Of a DNA stretch of 41,528 nucleotides, positions 36,844 through 41,528 are shown piece by piece. Source of the stretch: Acidimicrobiaceae bacterium (GTDB lineage Bacteria > Actinomycetota > Acidimicrobiia > Acidimicrobiales > RAAP-2). Each line of letters begins with the position of its first letter. Within the stretch, counting starts at the first letter, position 1. Location: positions 1-41,528 of the forward strand of contig PKZO01000072.1 of assembly GCA_003133125.1 (NCBI GenBank), in the 5' to 3' direction. The notes beneath the pieces are model-generated. The model saw only the letters and a program-made list of their open reading frames with translations. It did no database searches and was not told the origin of the DNA. A program made the translations under genes and the position numbers.

Positions 36844-36873
36844 CCCCAGTCGGCCTTCGCGGGCCGACTGGGG
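36844..36873 (+). terminator. hairpin terminator after the MFS gene
   Basis: CCCCAGTCGGCC-TTCGCG-GGCCGACTGGGG. Confidence 0.75.
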
Positions 36874-36922
36874 GTCCAAGCATCTCAAGAGATGCACTCC
36901 AGGCAAGAAATTGACTTCAAGT

Positions 36923-37000
36923 ATCGAGCCCGGAGCGTTGTCAATCCGTCGTGGACGGGCCGATTTTCAAGTAATCGCCCGTGGTTCGACTCCTGGGTAC
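36923..37000 (+). repeat. possible fourth, highly diverged tRNA-Glu-like element (copy C)
   Basis: ATCGAG 36923 (42 nt) TTTCAAG 36965 (20 nt) TTCGA 36985; spacing matches but the upstream ATAAA block is not convincing. Confidence 0.25.
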
Positions 37001-37207
37001 ATTCGCTGGCGCGTTGCCCGCGGTGGTTGAACGCCTGGGATGCGATTGCTCTGACCAATGGGAACCTATTCACCATGTGACAACCTCACGCCGCTACGAT
37101 GGTGGCTCTGAATTTCTAACTGCTGAGCGTGGCTATAATCGAACCCCCTAGTAAATTCTGAGCGGTCCAGCTTGACCCGAGCGCTCCCCGTCTGAGAGGA
37201 ACCCGCG

Positions 37208-38449
37208 GTGTACCCATTCGAAGATCTTGAGTCCAACGTGCGTTACTACTGCCGGCGCTGGCCGGCCGTGTTCGCGAGCGCCCAGGGCGCAACGATCGTC
37301 GACGAGGACGGTGTGGAATACCTCGACTTCTTCGCTGGCGCAGGCGCACTCTCTTATGGGCACAACAACCCTGTTTTCGTCGAAGTCGCAATACAACACT
37401 TGCGAGCGGGAAAGCTGCTCCACAGCCTCGATACGTTCACCGTGGAAAAGCGCCGTTTTCTTGAGACTATGCATCGTCTGGTCCTTGGACCCCGCAAGCT
37501 GGACATGGTCGTCCAGACGGTCGGTCCAACGGGCGCCACGGCGGTGGAGGCTGCGCTCCAGTTGGCCCAGCGCATCACCGGGCACCGCGCGGTCGTCGGC
37601 TTCGAAGGCAGTTACCACGGCATGACCTACCGCGCCGCTTCAATCTCGGCCTCAATGGCGGGACGAAAGACCAGCGCTCACCTCAAAGACTTCGTCGCCC
37701 TGCCTTACGTCGCGAACGTCACCGATGACGACCTTGAACTACTCGCGCGTACGCTGCGATCTAGCGTCGACGGCCAGAAGATCGGTGCGCTGATCATCGA
37801 GCCAACCCAGGGTGAAGGCGGAGCCCGCCCGTTCGACCCGGCGTATCTACGGGCAATTCGCGATCAGTGCACTGAACTTGGAATCCTCGTCATCGCGGAC
37901 GAGGTGCAAGCGGGCGTGGGCCGCACCGGTCCTTTCTTCTCCTTTGAAGGCTCGGCCCTCGACCCCGACATCATCTGTCTCTCCAAATCCATCAGTGGTC
38001 TCGGACTTCCTATGGCGATCAACCTCGTGCGACGCGATCTCGACACGTGGGCACCGGGTGAATTCTCGGGTACGTTCCGTGGCAACAACCTCGCTTTTGC
38101 GACTTCGGCGGCGATGATCGAGACGTACTGGTCCGACTCGGACCTCGAAAAGGGTACCGAACAACGCGGTCTCCTAGTGCGAAACTCACTCCAGCAGATT
38201 GCCGAGGACTACGGCAAGGGCGCGTTCATCGTTCGGGGCAACGGTCTACTCTGCGGACTCGATGTGAAGGACACGCAACTCGCGGACAACATCGCCCAAA
38301 AGGCCTTCGACCGTCGTCTCATCGTTGAAACCTGTGGCGCTGGCGACACGACGGTGAAACTGCTGACACCACTGGTCATCGATGAAGACCAGCTCAGCGA
38401 CGGTCTGGACCGGCTGAGCGACGCGGTCGCACAAGCTACCTCGCGTTGA
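37208..38449 (+). CDS. diaminobutyrate--2-oxoglutarate aminotransferase (EctB/Dat-like class III aminotransferase)
   Basis: PFEDLESNVRYYCRRWPAVFASAQGATIVDEDGVEYLDFFAGAGALSYGHNNP, GPTGATAVEAALQLAQ, IIEPTQGEGG, ADEVQAGVGRTG. Confidence 0.88.
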   Translation: MYPFEDLESNVRYYCRRWPAVFASAQGATIVDEDGVEYLDFFAGAGALSYGHNNPVFVEVAIQHLRAGKLLHSLDTFTVEKRRFLETMHRLVLGPRKLDMVVQTVGPTGATAVEAALQLAQRITGHRAVVGFEGSYHGMTYRAASISASMAGRKTSAHLKDFVALPYVANVTDDDLELLARTLRSSVDGQKIGALIIEPTQGEGGARPFDPAYLRAIRDQCTELGILVIADEVQAGVGRTGPFFSFEGSALDPDIICLSKSISGLGLPMAINLVRRDLDTWAPGEFSGTFRGNNLAFATSAAMIETYWSDSDLEKGTEQRGLLVRNSLQQIAEDYGKGAFIVRGNGLLCGLDVKDTQLADNIAQKAFDRRLIVETCGAGDTTVKLLTPLVIDEDQLSDGLDRLSDAVAQATSR

Positions 38450-39879
38450 ATCAGGATTGGCGAGACTTCGTCGTCACCGTTGACCAAAGAGGTCTCGCAA
38501 CACTCGCCAGTGCCGCGTCAGCGGCTGTCGAAAGTCTCGCGCGACCTACGGGACCGCGTTCGAACCTGACGCCGGCGGCCCTGCACGAACTGATCTGGTC
38601 GATGGAGATCTGTCCCGAGGCGGGCAGCGACCTAGCCACGGTACTGGCCGACCTCGGTGAGGTCGTATGGAAACATGGCGTGGTCCCGAGCGATCCCGCC
38701 TGCGTCGCCCATCTACACCCACCTACTCTGATTCCTGCGGTTGTGACCGAACTCGCGATCGCGGCGTCCAACCAGTCCATGGATTCCTGGGACCAATCGC
38801 CATCGGGGACTGAAGTCGAATTGCACCTCATGAGTTGGCTCGCTCACTTGATCGGGATGCCGACCAGCGCCTCGGGGATCATGACGTCGGGTGGAACGGC
38901 CTCAAATATCCTCGCCATGACCCTCGCGAGGTCCTGGGCTGCGCAACGCATTGGCTTTGACGTTTTGAAGACTGGGCTTCCAGAGCAAGCCTCAAGATGG
39001 CGGATCCTGTGTTCAGATCAGGCCCACTTCTCAGTTCAGCGTGCTGCGGCGCAGCTCGGCCTAGGTCGCGACGCGGTCGTCGCCGTGGCCTCTGAGTCAA
39101 GTGGCGTTCTGAGCGTGGCAGAATTGGACGAAACGTTGACCAAGCTATCTGATGAGAACCTTGAGCCAATCGCTGTCATCGCCACCGCCGGTACGACGGA
39201 TCTGGGTGCCATAGACCCCCTCCACGAGGTGGGACAGCGCGCTCGCGACCACGGTGCTTGGTTCCACGTGGACGCTGCCGTCGCGGGAGCGCTGCTCTTG
39301 TCAGATCGCCTGCGGCCCCAACTCGCCGGTATCGAATTCGCCGACTCAGTGACCATTGACTTCCACAAGCTTTGGTGGCAACCATTCAATGCGAGTTCAC
39401 TCATACTGTCCGACGCTCAACAGTTCGACCTGCTGCGCGTGAAGTCCAACTACCTCGATCGTGGTGATGAGCTCGAGGGCATGATCAACCTCGTTGGGCG
39501 CTCGCTCGACACTTCGCGACGCTTCGACGCGGCCAAGGTGGTCGCCACTCTTCGCACCCTCGGACGTCGTTCAATGGCATCGATGCTCGAGCACCTTGTC
39601 GACGTCGCCTTATTCGCCGGTGAGCGCATCGAAGGGAACCCCCAACTCGAGTTGGTCGCCCCACCCGCGTCGGTCATGTGCGTCTTTGAGGTCCGGGGTG
39701 CGAACCGCGACGACCTTCGCCGCATTCAACAACGACTTCTCGCCCGAGGAGAGATGGTGCTCGGCCGCACTGAGATAAAGGGTCGGCCCGCCCTGAAGTT
39801 CACTTTCATGAACCCGCTCACCACGTTCGACGACGTCGAGAGACTCATCGCGATGGTCACGGCGGAAATAGACTCGTGA
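38446..39879 (+). CDS. PLP-dependent decarboxylase, probable L-2,4-diaminobutyrate decarboxylase
   Basis: GIMTSGGTASNILAMTLAR, SDQAHFSVQRAA, ATAGTTDLGAIDPL, WFHVDAAVAGA, IDFHKLWWQPF; TTGA overlap with the aminotransferase stop. Confidence 0.88.
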   Translation: MNQDWRDFVVTVDQRGLATLASAASAAVESLARPTGPRSNLTPAALHELIWSMEICPEAGSDLATVLADLGEVVWKHGVVPSDPACVAHLHPPTLIPAVVTELAIAASNQSMDSWDQSPSGTEVELHLMSWLAHLIGMPTSASGIMTSGGTASNILAMTLARSWAAQRIGFDVLKTGLPEQASRWRILCSDQAHFSVQRAAAQLGLGRDAVVAVASESSGVLSVAELDETLTKLSDENLEPIAVIATAGTTDLGAIDPLHEVGQRARDHGAWFHVDAAVAGALLLSDRLRPQLAGIEFADSVTIDFHKLWWQPFNASSLILSDAQQFDLLRVKSNYLDRGDELEGMINLVGRSLDTSRRFDAAKVVATLRTLGRRSMASMLEHLVDVALFAGERIEGNPQLELVAPPASVMCVFEVRGANRDDLRRIQQRLLARGEMVLGRTEIKGRPALKFTFMNPLTTFDDVERLIAMVTAEIDS

Positions 39880-39913
39880 CCAGCCAATGCGCCGCCTCGA
39901 ACCGTACCGCTGA

Positions 39914-40117
39914 AGGGGTGACAACGCGCAACGCACTCCCAGGGTTCGGTTCGCCTTAGCAGTAGTAGCAGCCCTTCTGGCTCTCGTGCTCGTACGAAAC
40001 GAGCCGGTCACGTACTCCAACAAGCTGCTCAAATGTCCGCCCGTGACACTGGCACACGACGCCGGCGAAACCATGAATTCATGTGGCACCAATGGTGGCG
40101 GCCTTCCCAAGCCTTGA
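39914..40117 (+). other. stop-free frame resembling a small secreted/anchored peptide, no in-frame start
   Basis: RGDNAQRTPRVRFALAVVAALLALVLVRNEPVTYSNKLLKCPPVTLAHDAGETMNSCGTNGGGLPKP*. Confidence 0.3.
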
Positions 40118-40301
40118 ACGTCATTATCGAACGCGCTAGGAATACTTCATCAACAGTTTCGTCAGTGACTCGCGTCGCCGACCGTGATGAAATGCCACGG
40201 ACGCAGTGCGTAAAGTGGCTCGATCCAGTAAGGGTCAAACTACGGGCGGCTCTGTTGATGTCCAGAAAGCGAACTCGCACCGGCACGGTAGTGTCTTCTC
40301 T

Positions 40302-41135
40302 GTGACACCACTTCTGCTCGTTGTGCTTATAGCCAGCGCCGTGTGTGCTCTCGCGTGGATTGCATCCTTGCTCACCGGCGACACTTCGTGGGTCGACCGA
40401 AGCTGGTCCGTCGTGCCCGTGATCTACATGTGGGTCTTTGCGGCTTTCGCTCACCTACTCAACGCACGACTCGACCTCATGGCTTCGTTGGTGACGATCT
40501 GGGGTGTTCGCTTGACCTTCAATTTCGCGCGCAAGGGTGGCTACAGCGGCGTCGAGGACTACCGTTGGCCAGCGCTGCGCGCTTCAATGAAGGGATGGCA
40601 GTTTCAGCTCTTCAACTTCTTCTTCATTGTCCTCTACCAGAACTTCCTGCTCGTACTCATTACCCTTCCGGCGCTCACGGCGTACCAGCATCGCACCACA
40701 CCCTTAAGGGCTCTCGACGTACTGTTGACGGTGGCGTTCCTCACCTGCACTTTCGCCGAGACAATCGCCGACCAGCAGCAATGGAACTTTCAACAATGGA
40801 AAATCGCTGAAGTTAAGGCGGGGCGCGACCCTGATATCAGATTCGTCCAAACCGGCCTTTTCCGCTATTCACGCCACCCGAACTATTTCTATGAGCAGGC
40901 CCAGTGGTGGATCCTGCTCTTGATCGGCGCAGTCGCGGCGGGCTCAATCCTAGATTGGACCGTTGTAGGTGCGTTCTTGCTCACCCTGCTCTTCATAGGT
41001 TCGACCAGTTTCACCGAGAAGCTGACCCTCGAGCGCTACCCCGAGTACGCGCTTTACCAGAATTCGACGTCGGCGGTGATTCCATGGTTCACGCGAGTTC
41101 CCCGCGCAGCGGTCCTAACTGCCGAGACAGAGTGA
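40302..41135 (+). CDS. DUF1295 / steroid 5-alpha-reductase-like membrane protein
   Basis: DRSWSVVPVIYMW...GVRLTFNFARKGGYSGVEDYRW...GLFRYSRHPNYFYEQAQWW; GTG at 40302. Confidence 0.88.
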   Translation: MTPLLLVVLIASAVCALAWIASLLTGDTSWVDRSWSVVPVIYMWVFAAFAHLLNARLDLMASLVTIWGVRLTFNFARKGGYSGVEDYRWPALRASMKGWQFQLFNFFFIVLYQNFLLVLITLPALTAYQHRTTPLRALDVLLTVAFLTCTFAETIADQQQWNFQQWKIAEVKAGRDPDIRFVQTGLFRYSRHPNYFYEQAQWWILLLIGAVAAGSILDWTVVGAFLLTLLFIGSTSFTEKLTLERYPEYALYQNSTSAVIPWFTRVPRAAVLTAETE

Positions 41136-41139
41136 CGAA

Positions 41140-41528
41140 CTAGACGTTCGACGCGAGTGACTCGAGATAGTAGCGGATCTGAATCGCTACTGCCGCGCCT
41201 TCGCCCACCGCTGAAGCAATCTGTTTTGTCGAGCCAGCACGAACGTCGCCCGCAGCAAAGACTCCATCCATCGTGGTCTGGAACATGTGATCGGTGACGA
41301 GAAACCCCCGCTCGTCAAGTGCCAGGGTGCCGTTGAGAAAACCAGAATTGGGATCGAGCCCGATGAATACAAAGGCGCCCGAAGTCTCGTGCTTGACATC
41401 CTTATCGTCATGGTTCACGACTATCGACTCGAGCTTTCCCGACGAATTCGCGTTGAAAGAACGAACTTTCGCGTCGCACCACACCGACATCCTGGGATGG
41501 TTCAGCACTTTGTCCTGAAGCAACTTGC
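41140..41528 (-). CDS. thioredoxin reductase-like FAD-dependent oxidoreductase, N-terminus beyond window
   Basis: FVFIGLDPNSGFLNGTLALDERGFLVTDHMFQTTMDGVFAAGDVRAGSTKQIASAVGEGAAVAIQIRYYLES; frame open to the window edge. Confidence 0.88.
   Translation of the reverse strand, partial: KLLQDKVLNHPRMSVWCDAKVRSFNANSSGKLESIVVNHDDKDVKHETSGAFVFIGLDPNSGFLNGTLALDERGFLVTDHMFQTTMDGVFAAGDVRAGSTKQIASAVGEGAAVAIQIRYYLESLASNV

Noticed and set aside
36955-37000. Possible functional tRNA with GTGGTTCGACTCCTGG
   Set aside because: T-stem halves do not pair (CGTGG vs CCTGG) and no acceptor stem is found; retained only as a possible eroded copy C
1-41528. Search for integrase, transposase, toxin-antitoxin, restriction or CRISPR-Cas genes that would explain the tRNA-like repeats
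   Set aside because: None of the listed ORFs carries recognisable motifs of these families; any mobility machinery is lost or outside the window

Overview
41.5-kb high-GC actinobacterial-type chromosomal window; an Acidimicrobiia-like origin is only a guess from protein style. Most annotated genes are ordinary. In order: a partial CDS; an ECF sigma/anti-sigma locus (sigma, ZAS/RskA-type anti-sigma, two paralogous secreted 'Lipoprotein_15/COG4315'-like proteins, sterol desaturase-like, DoxX, ICMT-like, membrane protein); a compact three-gene arsR/arsC operon; a decayed methyltransferase; a liv-type ABC operon; HIBADH-like and NAMPT genes; a two-component system followed by an extracytosolic flavin/redox cluster (membrane b-type-like protein, phosphodiester glycosidase, ferric reductase-like, FMN_bind, ApbE); PadR, GNAT, VOC and DUF3052 genes; a secreted phosphoesterase; a TetR/MFS pair; a diaminobutyrate aminotransferase + decarboxylase pair; DUF1295; and a partial thioredoxin reductase at the right edge. 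The two strongest non-obvious signals read by eye are: (1) the motif TGATCC-N16-CGTA(G/C)T occurs three times with exactly 16-nt spacing, once each upstream of the sigma gene and of both secreted paralogs, which suggests a self-contained ECF regulon; (2) a dispersed, diverged family of tRNA-Glu-like elements, with three good copies and one weak copy, shares fixed internal spacing and a conserved upstream block, and lies at the borders of the sigma and ars modules. No intact tRNA, rRNA, CRISPR array, integrase or transposase was seen.
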